This document shows, one piece after another, positions 24,906 to 32,860 of a stretch of DNA of 64,000 bases. Source of the DNA: Prosthecomicrobium pneumaticum (GTDB taxonomy: Bacteria > Pseudomonadota > Alphaproteobacteria > Rhizobiales > Kaistiaceae); the NCBI RefSeq assembly GCF_014199915.1, contig NZ_JACHOO010000008.1, forward strand, positions 62,001-126,000, given 5' to 3'. A program made the position numbers and the translations under genes. The notes beneath the pieces are model-generated. The model was not told the DNA's origin. It ran no database searches and saw only the letters and a list, made by a program, of their open reading frames with translations. Position 1 is the stretch's first letter; the number at the start of each line of letters is the position of its first letter.

Positions 24906-25670
24906 ATGGAGCGAATCGACATCAAGGCCGAACGCTGGGCCGAACTCGTGGACCGCGCGGCGGGATCGTCCGGCATCCCGGCGCGTCCGGCCGACGGCCC
25001 CTACGGCCCGCTGCTCGCCGCCGGTGATCTGGTGATCGGCCAGGTCGGCCAGTCGCTCGACGGGCGGGTGGCAACCTCGGCGGGCGATGCGACCGACGTC
25101 TCGGGCCGCGACGGGCTCATCCATCTGCATCGGCTGCGCGCGCTCGTCGACGCGGTGCTCGTCGGGGCATCGACCGCGATGCTCGACGATCCGCGGCTCA
25201 CCGTCCGCTTCTGCGCCGGGCCGGCGCCGGCGCGGGTGCTGATCGACCCGCGCGGCCGGGTGCCGAACGACCGTCGACTGTTCGCCGAGGACGGCGCGCG
25301 ACGGCTGGTGATCCAGGCGACCGACACCGCACGTCCATCCGGCGTCGAGGTGATCCGCCTGCCGCACGGCGCGGAGGGCATAGCGCCGGCGGCGATCGTC
25401 GCAGCCCTGCGGGAGCGCGGGCTGCCGCGCCTGCTCGTCGAGGGCGGCGCGGCGACGCTCGGCCACTTCCACCGTGCCGCGATGCTCGACCGGCTGCACA
25501 TCGCCGTCGCGCCGCTGATCATCGGCGCCGGCCCGCCGGGGCTTTCGCTGGTCCCGGTCGATCGGCTGCGCGACTGCCCACGGCCGCGGGTCGACCGCTA
25601 CGATCTCGGCACCGACACCCTTTTCGATTGCGATTTCCGCAGCCCGCCGCCGCGGGCCGCGGCGGGCTGA
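24906..25670 (+). CDS. RibD C-terminal-domain reductase
   Basis: A 254-residue stand-alone reductase of the RibD_C/dihydrofolate reductase-like fold. Conserved segments are VIGQVGQSLDGRVAT, LRALVDAVLVGASTAMLDDPRLTVR, ARVLIDPRGRVP, LLVEGGAATLGHF and LHIAVAPLIIGAG. Such domains reduce ribosylamino-pyrimidines or related pterin-like rings with NADPH. The RibD deaminase domain is missing. ATG 24906 has GGGAGAGG upstream. It converges with a methyltransferase-glycosyltransferase-PTPS operon and probably belongs to the same pathway. Confidence 0.9.
   Translation: MERIDIKAERWAELVDRAAGSSGIPARPADGPYGPLLAAGDLVIGQVGQSLDGRVATSAGDATDVSGRDGLIHLHRLRALVDAVLVGASTAMLDDPRLTVRFCAGPAPARVLIDPRGRVPNDRRLFAEDGARRLVIQATDTARPSGVEVIRLPHGAEGIAPAAIVAALRERGLPRLLVEGGAATLGHFHRAAMLDRLHIAVAPLIIGAGPPGLSLVPVDRLRDCPRPRVDRYDLGTDTLFDCDFRSPPPRAAAG
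25640..25669. terminator. Hairpin overlapping the RibD-like gene stop
   Basis: An 11-bp perfect stem (CAGCCCGCCGC / GCGGCGGGCTG) with an 8-base loop, ending in the stop codon of the reductase gene, in an 18-nt convergent gap. It could serve both directions. No T-run is present. Confidence 0.4.
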
Positions 25671-25688
25671 CGCCCGGCGGTGCCCTGC

Positions 25689-26465
25689 TCAGGCCGGCAG
25701 GGCGAGCAGGTCGGTGTGGCCGACCACGAGCGTGGTGTCGCCCGCGGCCTCCATGCGGGCTGCGAGCCAGGCATCGAACGCTGCGGCCGAACCGGCGTCA
25801 ATCGCCCGGGCCGCATCCTGCATGCCATAGGCGACCGCCCGGACGATCTGCGCATCCTCGATCCGCGCCGGTTCGAACCGCCAGGGGCTCTGCGCGGTCT
25901 CCACCCTATAGCCGGCGCGGGCGAAGCGCGCGGCCGCTTCGGCTGCGGCGCTCGCGCCGAGCGCCGGCCCGAAACCCTTGTCGCCGCGCTGGTGGCGGTT
26001 GAAGCCGGCGAGCACAGGCGCGTCCCCGGACAGGGGCGGCGACCAGATCGCCCGGCCGTCGTAATTGAGCGGCGCGTAGAAGCCGGCGCGCTCCGCCGTC
26101 ACCGCGGCGACGAGCCGGTCGAGCCAGCCGGCCGAGACGAGATCGAGAAGCGCGGAGGCGGTGACGAGCCGGGCGCCGGCGACCGCGCCGAGATCGACGG
26201 AGAGATCGGCCCGGACGAGATCGACGGACGGGTCCGCCACGGCGACCGCCGCGAGCAGATCGGAGGCGTCGTCGACGAGGCGGAAGCGGGCATGGGCGGC
26301 GAGATGCGGCCGCAGCGCCCGCATCATCGAGCCGGTGCCGCAGCCGAGATCGACGACGGGGCCGGCCCCGGCGAAGGCTGCCGCGGCCCGGAGCAGGCCG
26401 GGATCGCGGGCGCGCGCATCGGCGGGTTCACGCAGCGCCAGCCATTCGGCGGAGAAGCCGCTCAT
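25689..26465 (-). CDS. Class I SAM-dependent methyltransferase
   Basis: A 258-residue Rossmann methyltransferase with the SAM motif VVDLGCGTGSMMR and ASALLDLVS (motif IV region). It overlaps the upstream glycosyltransferase gene by 4 nt and ends the operon. The substrate is presumably the small-molecule product of the cassette (inference). Confidence 0.88.
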   Translation of the reverse strand: MSGFSAEWLALREPADARARDPGLLRAAAAFAGAGPVVDLGCGTGSMMRALRPHLAAHARFRLVDDASDLLAAVAVADPSVDLVRADLSVDLGAVAGARLVTASALLDLVSAGWLDRLVAAVTAERAGFYAPLNYDGRAIWSPPLSGDAPVLAGFNRHQRGDKGFGPALGASAAAEAAARFARAGYRVETAQSPWRFEPARIEDAQIVRAVAYGMQDAARAIDAGSAAAFDAWLAARMEAAGDTTLVVGHTDLLALPA

Positions 26466-27505
26466 GCCGCCACCGCGTCGAGGCGGAGGGCAACGAGGCG
26501 GGCCGTGTCCTGCCAGGACGGCAGGGCGGCGCCGGCGGCGAAAGCGGCATCGGCGGCGCGCCGGCGCGCCGCGCGATCGCCGACGAGGCGCCTCAGGGCG
26601 TCGGCAAGTGCCACGACATCGTCGACGGGCACCAGCGCGCCGGCCTCTTCCGGCACGACATCCGGCACCGCGCCGGCCCGGCAGGCGACGACGGGAAGGC
26701 CGCAGGCGAGCGCCTCGGCGAAGGCCATGCCGTAGCCTTCATAGCGCGACGGCAGGACGAAGAGATCGGCCCCGAGTAGCTCGGCCGAAGGATCGTCGCT
26801 CCGGCCGGCGATGACGATGCGGCCGCCGAGCCCGGCGGCGGCGATCGCGCCGCGGATCGCCACGGTCCAGTCGGGATCGAGGCGATCGTCGCCGACGATG
26901 CGGCAGGTCCAGGCGAGATCGCGGATACGCTCGAGCGCGGCGACGAGGAGGTCGTGGCCTTTCCGCCGGGTGACGGTGCCGAGCGCGAGGAGCACGGGCG
27001 GATCGCCGGCGCCGGAGGCTCGGCCGATCCGCTCCGTGCCGGGCGGGGCGACGGCGATGCGGTCCGGCGGGACGCCGTACTCCGTGCGCAGCGTCGCGGC
27101 GGTCGCCGCGCTCGTCGCGATCACCGCACGGCAGGCGGCGAGCGCGCGCCGCTCGCTCGCCGCGAAACGCGCCGCCTCGCCGGGCGCGAGGCCGGTTTCG
27201 AGCGCGAGCGGATGGTGGCAGAGGGCGACGAGCCGGACACGCGCCGCCTGCCGCTCAGCCTCGGTATCGAGTACGCCGAGGGCGAGACCGTCGACGAGGA
27301 GCAGAGCCCCGTCGGGCAGCGCCGAGAAGACGGCAGCGGCAGCGGCCCGCTCCTCCGGATCGGGGCGCGGAAAGCCGGCGGCGAGCGGCAGGTGGTCGAC
27401 GGCCCAGCCGAAGCGGGGCAGTTCGGCGATCAGCCGCCGGTCATAGCCATAGCCACCGGTGCGCGCCTCGAGATCGCCCGGGATCGCGAAGGCGACCCGC
27501 CTCAC
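26462..27505 (-). CDS. Family 4 glycosyltransferase (GT-B)
   Basis: A 347-residue retaining glycosyltransferase. The donor-binding C-terminal half has [42 protein letters not shown] and a following [12 protein letters not shown]. No signal peptide or membrane segment is visible, so it acts in the cytosol. It overlaps both neighbours by 4 nt. It would add a sugar to the pterin-like product suggested by the PTPS and RibD homologues. Confidence 0.9.
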   Translation of the reverse strand: MRRVAFAIPGDLEARTGGYGYDRRLIAELPRFGWAVDHLPLAAGFPRPDPEERAAAAAVFSALPDGALLLVDGLALGVLDTEAERQAARVRLVALCHHPLALETGLAPGEAARFAASERRALAACRAVIATSAATAATLRTEYGVPPDRIAVAPPGTERIGRASGAGDPPVLLALGTVTRRKGHDLLVAALERIRDLAWTCRIVGDDRLDPDWTVAIRGAIAAAGLGGRIVIAGRSDDPSAELLGADLFVLPSRYEGYGMAFAEALACGLPVVACRAGAVPDVVPEEAGALVPVDDVVALADALRRLVGDRAARRRAADAAFAAGAALPSWQDTARLVALRLDAVAA

Positions 27506-27897
27506 GGCACGGCCTCGTACCAGGCGCGCGCGACATGGCTCTCGTGCAGCGTAACCCGCAGCCGGGCGACCGCCGCGGCGGAGCCGAGCGTGCCCGCCCG
27601 CAGCTCGGCGATGAGGGCGTCGGCGATCGCGCGCGCGAGGAACTCCGTCGTCGTGATCCGGCCGGCGAAGCGGGGATCCTCGTCGAGGTTCCGGTAGCGG
27701 AGCGGCGCGAGCACGCGGCCGAGCGCCTCGGTCGCAAGGCCGATATCGACGACGAGGCCGTTCTCGTCGAGATCGGGCGCGAAGAAGGCGGCGTCGACGA
27801 CATAGGTCGCCCCGTGCAGGCCCTGCGCGGGGCCGAACACCGGCGAGGGCAGGCTGTGGGCGATCATCACGTGATCGCGGACTTCGACGGCGAACAT
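27502..27897 (-). CDS. Divergent 6-pyruvoyl-tetrahydropterin synthase / QueD homologue
   Basis: A 131-residue member of the PTPS/6-carboxytetrahydropterin synthase family. VMIAHSLP supplies the first zinc His, [12 protein letters not shown] replaces the canonical HGHNY block, [10 protein letters not shown] is the substrate loop and [12 protein letters not shown] the C-terminal Glu/His region. The third zinc His (the second His of HGH) is Ala here, and the catalytic Cys usually found a few residues before it is not seen. The reaction may therefore differ from QueD/PTPS. ATG 27897 has GGGAGGG upstream. Confidence 0.85.
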   Translation of the reverse strand: MFAVEVRDHVMIAHSLPSPVFGPAQGLHGATYVVDAAFFAPDLDENGLVVDIGLATEALGRVLAPLRYRNLDEDPRFAGRITTTEFLARAIADALIAELRAGTLGSAAAVARLRVTLHESHVARAWYEAVP

Positions 27898-27923
27898 CAA
27901 ACCCTCCCGAGGCGAAGCGGCGG

Positions 27924-28925
27924 TCAGTCGTAGCGGATACGGTGCATCAACGTCGCCGGATCGGCGAGGATCGCCGCATAGTGCCGGTCGAGCGCCGCGA
28001 AGGGCGTCTCGCCGGAGATGAGGACGTCGAGCGCCGGGTCGGCGAGGAGCGCGAGCGCCGTCTCGAGCCGCCGGCGGTAATCGAAGCGGGCGCGGCGCGC
28101 GGGCGCGACCTGGCCCACCTGCGAGGAGACGAGCCGCAGCCTGCGGGCATGGAACGCGCCGCCGAGCGGCAGCTCGACGGACCGGTCGCCATACCAGCTC
28201 GCCTCGACGATGGTCGCCTCGAAGCCGGCGAGGCCGAGCGCGGTGACGAGCCCCTCGCCGCGCCCACTCGCATGGACGACGACATCGCACTCGCGCGGCG
28301 CCTCGTCCGGCAGGGCGAAGCGGCAGCCGAGCGCCGCCGCGGGCAGCGCGCGGGCGGGATCGATGTCGACGAGGGTGACGTCTGCTGCGGGCATGCGGCC
28401 GGCGAGCCGGGCGACGAGCAGGCCGACCACGCCGCCGCCGACAATGGCGACGCGGTCGCCCGGGCCGATGCCGGCATCCCAGACGATGTTGAGCGCGGTC
28501 TCCATATTGGCGGCGAGCACGGCGCGGCCGGGCAGCAGCGCGTCCGGCAGCGGCACGGCCGCGGCGGCGGGAACGACGAAACGGTCCTGATGCGGATGGA
28601 GCGCGAAGACGGTGCGGCCGACGAGCGACGGCGGTCCCGCCTCGACCCGGCCGACGGCGCAGTAGCCGTATTTGACCGGCGCGGGGAAACGGCCCTCCTG
28701 AAAAGGGGCGCGCATCCGCTCGTGCTCGCTCTCCGGCACGCCGCCGCGGAAGACGAGCGCCTCCGTGCCGCGGCTGATGCCGGTCCACAGCGTGCGGACG
28801 ACGACATCGCCCTCCCCTACCGGCGGCAGCGGGGCCGTGCGCAGCTCGACCCGGCCGGGCGCGGCGAGCCAGAGCGCGCGAGCGGCCGGCGGTTCGGTCG
28901 CGGAAGGCCCGGCGGGCTCGCTCAT
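27924..28925 (-). CDS. Medium-chain dehydrogenase (zinc-binding alcohol dehydrogenase-like)
   Basis: A 333-residue MDR-fold oxidoreductase. The N-terminal GroES-like half contains [15 protein letters not shown] and [12 protein letters not shown]; the cofactor half has [18 protein letters not shown] and a VDID end to the nucleotide strand. The position of the usual first catalytic-zinc Cys (CGSD-type motif) reads SRGTE, so a catalytic zinc is doubtful despite the family name. The start overlaps the stop of the upstream transglycosylase gene (ATGA). First gene of the PTPS/glycosyltransferase/methyltransferase run. Confidence 0.88.
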   Translation of the reverse strand: MSEPAGPSATEPPAARALWLAAPGRVELRTAPLPPVGEGDVVVRTLWTGISRGTEALVFRGGVPESEHERMRAPFQEGRFPAPVKYGYCAVGRVEAGPPSLVGRTVFALHPHQDRFVVPAAAAVPLPDALLPGRAVLAANMETALNIVWDAGIGPGDRVAIVGGGVVGLLVARLAGRMPAADVTLVDIDPARALPAAALGCRFALPDEAPRECDVVVHASGRGEGLVTALGLAGFEATIVEASWYGDRSVELPLGGAFHARRLRLVSSQVGQVAPARRARFDYRRRLETALALLADPALDVLISGETPFAALDRHYAAILADPATLMHRIRYD

Positions 28926-30142
28926 CCGCCGGCGCGCAGCCGGGCGAGCAGGTCGGCGGTCGGCCAGCTGTCGGCCGGCAGGCCGAATTCGAGCTGCGCC
29001 TTGCGGATCGCCGAGCGGGTCTGCAGCCCGACCTTGCCGTCGATGTCGCCGACCTCGTAGCCGCGCGCGGCGAGACGTTTCTGCAGCTCCACCGTGTCTT
29101 TGGCGGAGAGCGAGGGCGGCACCGTGCCGCGGCCGCGGCCGACCTTCGGCGCGCCGGCGAGGCGGGTGGCGAAATAGCTCGCCGTCGTCGCATAGACGAG
29201 CGACTTGTTCCACTCGGTGTAGATGTCGAAATTCGGATAGACGAGGAAGGCCGGGCCGTTCCGCCCCATAGGCAGCAGGAGCGAGGCCTCCGCCGCGCCG
29301 TGGATCGGCTCGTCGCGGGCGCCGCGCACGCCGAGGCGGTCCCAATAATCGATCGGGTGGCGGATCGAGATGTCCGCCTCCTCCCAGGGCATCTCGGCCG
29401 GCACGTGCACCTCGAGCATCCAGGGCTCGTGGCCGCGCCAGCCGAGGCTGCGGATGTAATTGGCGGTCGAGGCGAGCACGTCGGGCACGCTGCGCAACAG
29501 ATCGACATGGCCGTCGCCGTCATAATCGACGCCGAAATCGACATAATGGCGCGGCAGGAACTGCATCTGGCCGAGTTCGCCGGCCCAGGAGCCGATCATC
29601 CGGTCGACGGTGAGGTCGCCGCGGTCGACGATCTTCAGCGCATCGATCAACTCGCCGCGGAACATCTCCGGACGGCGGCAGTCATAGGCGAGCGTGGCGA
29701 GCGAGGGCAGAACCGGCAGATCGCCCATGTTCTGGCCGAAATCGGTCTCGAGGCCCCAGAAGCCGACGATCACCGGCCCCGGCACGCCATACTCCGCCTC
29801 GATGCGGGCGAAGAGCGCGGCGTGCTTCTCGATGAGCTGGCCGCCCGTCTTCAGCCGGTAGGCGGCGACCATGCGGTCGGAGAATTCGAGGAAGCTCTGG
29901 TTGAACACGCCCTGACGCCGGTCGCGCTGGACGATGCCGCGGTCGTAGCGCAGCTGCGGCAGGGCCCGGTCGAGCGTCGCCTCGGAAATGCCGGCGCCGC
30001 GGGCCTCGGTCTCGAAATCGGCGAGCCAGGCCGGGAAGCCGCCCGGATCGTCGCAGCCGCGGCTGGCGGCGGCGGCACCGGAGGTCAGAAGCTGCGCGGA
30101 TATGACGGCGGCGAGACCGGTCCAGACGAGCGTCCTGATCAT
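28922..30142 (-). CDS. MltB-type lytic murein transglycosylase with peptidoglycan-binding domain
   Basis: A 406-residue exported enzyme that cleaves peptidoglycan glycan strands. It has a signal peptide (about residues 1-26), an MltB catalytic domain with Glu in [27 protein letters not shown] and a [10 protein letters not shown] segment, and a C-terminal PG_binding_1 domain ([32 protein letters not shown]). It overlaps the dehydrogenase gene downstream by 4 nt. A shorter paralogue lies at 37906-38721 on the far side of the formate dehydrogenase operon. Confidence 0.95.
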   Translation of the reverse strand: MIRTLVWTGLAAVISAQLLTSGAAAASRGCDDPGGFPAWLADFETEARGAGISEATLDRALPQLRYDRGIVQRDRRQGVFNQSFLEFSDRMVAAYRLKTGGQLIEKHAALFARIEAEYGVPGPVIVGFWGLETDFGQNMGDLPVLPSLATLAYDCRRPEMFRGELIDALKIVDRGDLTVDRMIGSWAGELGQMQFLPRHYVDFGVDYDGDGHVDLLRSVPDVLASTANYIRSLGWRGHEPWMLEVHVPAEMPWEEADISIRHPIDYWDRLGVRGARDEPIHGAAEASLLLPMGRNGPAFLVYPNFDIYTEWNKSLVYATTASYFATRLAGAPKVGRGRGTVPPSLSAKDTVELQKRLAARGYEVGDIDGKVGLQTRSAIRKAQLEFGLPADSWPTADLLARLRAGG

Positions 30143-30227
30143 GCTCTCCTCGAATGCGGTTGCGGGCCGGGGAGGTTCCGGCGCCGCTGCGGCATTTCGA
30201 TGGCCGGAGCGGCGCCCCGGCCGGCGC

Positions 30228-32021
30228 TCAGGATTTCGACTTCCAACGGATGAGACCGCGCAGGCCGCGCGGCTTGTCCTCGCCGCCCTTCCCGCCGGTC
30301 CTAGCACCCTCGGGACCCTCGGCCCCGACGGGAACGGGCGGTCCCTTCGCCGGTTCCGCGGCGCCGGTAGCAAAATCGGATGGCAGGGACAGGTCCCACT
30401 GGCTGACGTCGACCTTGACGTCGCGCCGCACGAAGTCCGGCCGCGGCGGCGCCGGCAGCGCGGCGGGGCCGTCGCCGAGCGACTGCAGCGCTTCGAGCAC
30501 CGCCTGAGCGGCGGGATCGAGGCCAGCTTCGGCGGCCCCCGACGGCTGGGGCGGCGACAGGGGAGCGGGCGGCGGCGGCATGGCTGCGGACGCATCATCG
30601 ACCGCCGGCGGCGCGATGGCGGTCTCGACCGCCGCAGCGGCGACCTCGCGCACCTCGGCCTCGTGCAGCGCGAGGGCGAGCGGCACATCCTTCGCCACCA
30701 GGAAATCGAGGTCGAAGACGATCGGCGGCAGATCGTCGTCGACGGCCGGCGCCCTGTCTTCGATCGGCGGAGCGAGATCTTCGGCGGGCGGGGGGAGGTC
30801 TGCGCCGGCGACGGAATGCGGGGCGGCGGGCACATCTTCTTCGATGGCCGGCGACGCATCCTCCGCGAGAAACGGACCATCCGGACCACCCGCCGGCTCG
30901 CCCGCGGAAGCCTCGACGAGCAGCACGTCGAGCGCGGCGGCGATCGCCGCCGCGGCCTCTTCCTCCAGCCTGGCGCGGGCCGCCTCGTCGACGATCGTCG
31001 TCTCCTCGGATGAGGCGCTTTCGGCCTCCGGCAGATCGAGAGCGAGACGCGCCTCGCCCCCGGCGGACGGACCGTCCGCGGACGACGGGGGGGCGGGGTC
31101 CGAGGTCTCCTGCACGACCGGCAACGGCGTCTCGCCGGCAGCCTCCGCCGGCGGCGCGGCCGGCTTCGGCAGATCACCGACCGAGACGAGCACGGCCGTC
31201 GCCTCGATCACGAGGCCGGTTTGCGCGAGCGCGGCGAGCGGCTCGACGCCCTCCGCCGTCGCCTCGGTCGCGACCGGCCCGGTCGGCGGGGCGAGGGGCG
31301 GAGCGACGGAAGACGCAGCGGCAGCGGTCGGCGCGGGCTCGGACCGGGTGGCATCGCGCTCGTCCGGCTCCGGCGCGGCGGTCGGCACGACAGCGCTCGC
31401 TTCCGCGGGCGGCGCGGCGCGCGACCCGGGCGGCGCGGCCGCCACGGGTCCCGGAACGGCCGCCGGCTCCGGGGCGGCGGCCGGCGGCGCGCCGGCTCCG
31501 CGCGCCGCCTCGGCCGGAACGCCGGCCACGCCCTCGGGCTCGGCGGGCGGCAGCGGGCGGGCCTCGATGATCAGCGTGCGCGGCGGCGCCGCTGCGGACG
31601 AACCGGCGGCCGGCCGGGCGGCAGATGGCTCGGGCACGGCAGCCTCGGAGGGCCGGGCCTGCGCCATCGAGACCGGCGCGGCGGACTGGGTCGCGAGGGG
31701 CGTCGCGGTCCGGGCGATCGGCGCGGGGGCCTTTGCCGGCGGCAGCGCATCGCCGGCCCGGCGATCGCCGGAGCGCACCCGCTCGACCGCGCGGGCGAGC
31801 AGGCGTTCGACCGCGCGGCGGGCGAGCGGATCGAGCGGCGTCGGGCCGCCGAGCGCCATGTGCGCGGCGAGCATCGAGCGCATGCGCGGATCCCAGAACT
31901 TCTCGATATGGTCGGCTATGCCCGCGACGGCGATCTCCTCAGAGCCCTTCACCCGCGCCTGCGCGGAGAAGAACACGGCGATCTGGTTCGCCATCCGGAC
32001 GAGCTTTTCGCCGTCCATCAT
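30228..32021 (-). CDS. Formate dehydrogenase delta subunit (FdsD) fused to a long low-complexity region
   Basis: A 597-residue protein. Residues 1-75 match FdsD (GEKLVRMANQIAVFFSAQ, AVAGIADHIEKFWDPRMRSMLAAH), which normally stands alone at about 65-80 residues. After residue 80 comes about 450 residues of Ala/Pro/Glu/Val-rich, probably disordered sequence. The last 65 residues are more ordered-looking (QAVLEALQSLGDGP, RRDVKVDVSQWDLSLPSDF) and end in a basic tail. The frame is unbroken and shows no sign of frameshift. It overlaps fdhD by 4 nt, completing the operon. The role of the extension is unknown. Confidence 0.82.
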   Translation of the reverse strand: MMDGEKLVRMANQIAVFFSAQARVKGSEEIAVAGIADHIEKFWDPRMRSMLAAHMALGGPTPLDPLARRAVERLLARAVERVRSGDRRAGDALPPAKAPAPIARTATPLATQSAAPVSMAQARPSEAAVPEPSAARPAAGSSAAAPPRTLIIEARPLPPAEPEGVAGVPAEAARGAGAPPAAAPEPAAVPGPVAAAPPGSRAAPPAEASAVVPTAAPEPDERDATRSEPAPTAAAASSVAPPLAPPTGPVATEATAEGVEPLAALAQTGLVIEATAVLVSVGDLPKPAAPPAEAAGETPLPVVQETSDPAPPSSADGPSAGGEARLALDLPEAESASSEETTIVDEAARARLEEEAAAAIAAALDVLLVEASAGEPAGGPDGPFLAEDASPAIEEDVPAAPHSVAGADLPPPAEDLAPPIEDRAPAVDDDLPPIVFDLDFLVAKDVPLALALHEAEVREVAAAAVETAIAPPAVDDASAAMPPPPAPLSPPQPSGAAEAGLDPAAQAVLEALQSLGDGPAALPAPPRPDFVRRDVKVDVSQWDLSLPSDFATGAAEPAKGPPVPVGAEGPEGARTGGKGGEDKPRGLRGLIRWKSKS

Positions 32022-32860
32022 CCTGCTCCCAGAATGCGGTCGGGCCGGGTGAACACCTCGAAGCCGTCGTCGCGCGCGACGGCGACGAGCGTCATCCCGG
32101 CCGCCTCGGCCGTATCGAGGGCGAGTGCGGTCGGCACCGAGACGGCGACGAGCACGGCGGCGCCGATCGCCGCGGCCTTCTGCACCATCTCGACCGACAC
32201 CCGGCTGGTGAGGAGGACGACGCCGTCTGCCGCATGGAGGTCGCGCGCGAGCAGTGCGCCGGCGAGCTTGTCGAGCGCGTTGTGCCGGCCGACATCCTCG
32301 CGCAGCAGCACGAGCCCGGCCTCGGGCGTCCAGAACCCCGCCGCGTGCAGCGCGCGGGTGGCGCGGTTGAGCGCCTGCCCCGCCTCGAGCGCGGCGCGGG
32401 CCGCGGCGATCTCGGCGAAGGTGAAGCGGCGGCCGGCGGGAACGGCCGCGGGCGGGCGCACCGCCTCCTCGAGGCTTTCTATGCCGCACAAGCCGCAGCC
32501 GGTCGCCCCGGCGAGCCGGCGACGGCGGGCGGCGAGCGCGGCACCGCGGCCGGGCACGAGCCAGAGCCGCGCTTCGATTCCGCGCGGCGTCTCGATGACA
32601 TCACATCCACGGATCGCGCCGGGCGCCGCGAGACCCTCGGTGAAGGCGAAACCGCGCGCGAAATCGTCGAGATCGGCGGGCGTCGCCATCATCACCGCTT
32701 CGGTCGTCCCGTCGAAGACGAGCGCGACGGGGGTCTCTTCCGGCACGACGCGCCGGGCCTCCGCCGCGACGCCGGCGCGGACGCGCAGGACCGCCCGTTC
32801 CACGACGGGCGGCCGCGGCGCCGGGGGCGCCGCCGCGGAAGGCACCGCCGCAACGCTCAT
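32018..32860 (-). CDS. fdhD: Formate dehydrogenase accessory sulfurtransferase
   Basis: FdhD passes sulfur from a cysteine desulfurase to the molybdenum cofactor so that formate dehydrogenase becomes active. The 280-residue protein has the sulfur-carrying motif GCGLCG (about residue 120), DFARGFAFTEGL, EDVGRHNALDK and SRVSVEMVQKAAAIG. It overlaps fdsA upstream and the FdsD fusion downstream by 4 nt each. Confidence 0.96.
   Translation of the reverse strand: MSVAAVPSAAAPPAPRPPVVERAVLRVRAGVAAEARRVVPEETPVALVFDGTTEAVMMATPADLDDFARGFAFTEGLAAPGAIRGCDVIETPRGIEARLWLVPGRGAALAARRRRLAGATGCGLCGIESLEEAVRPPAAVPAGRRFTFAEIAAARAALEAGQALNRATRALHAAGFWTPEAGLVLLREDVGRHNALDKLAGALLARDLHAADGVVLLTSRVSVEMVQKAAAIGAAVLVAVSVPTALALDTAEAAGMTLVAVARDDGFEVFTRPDRILGAG

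Noticed and set aside
30228-32021. Frameshift or pseudogene explanation for the FdsD extension
   Set aside because: The frame is continuous from a start that overlaps fdhD to a stop, and alternative frames are Arg-rich shadows.
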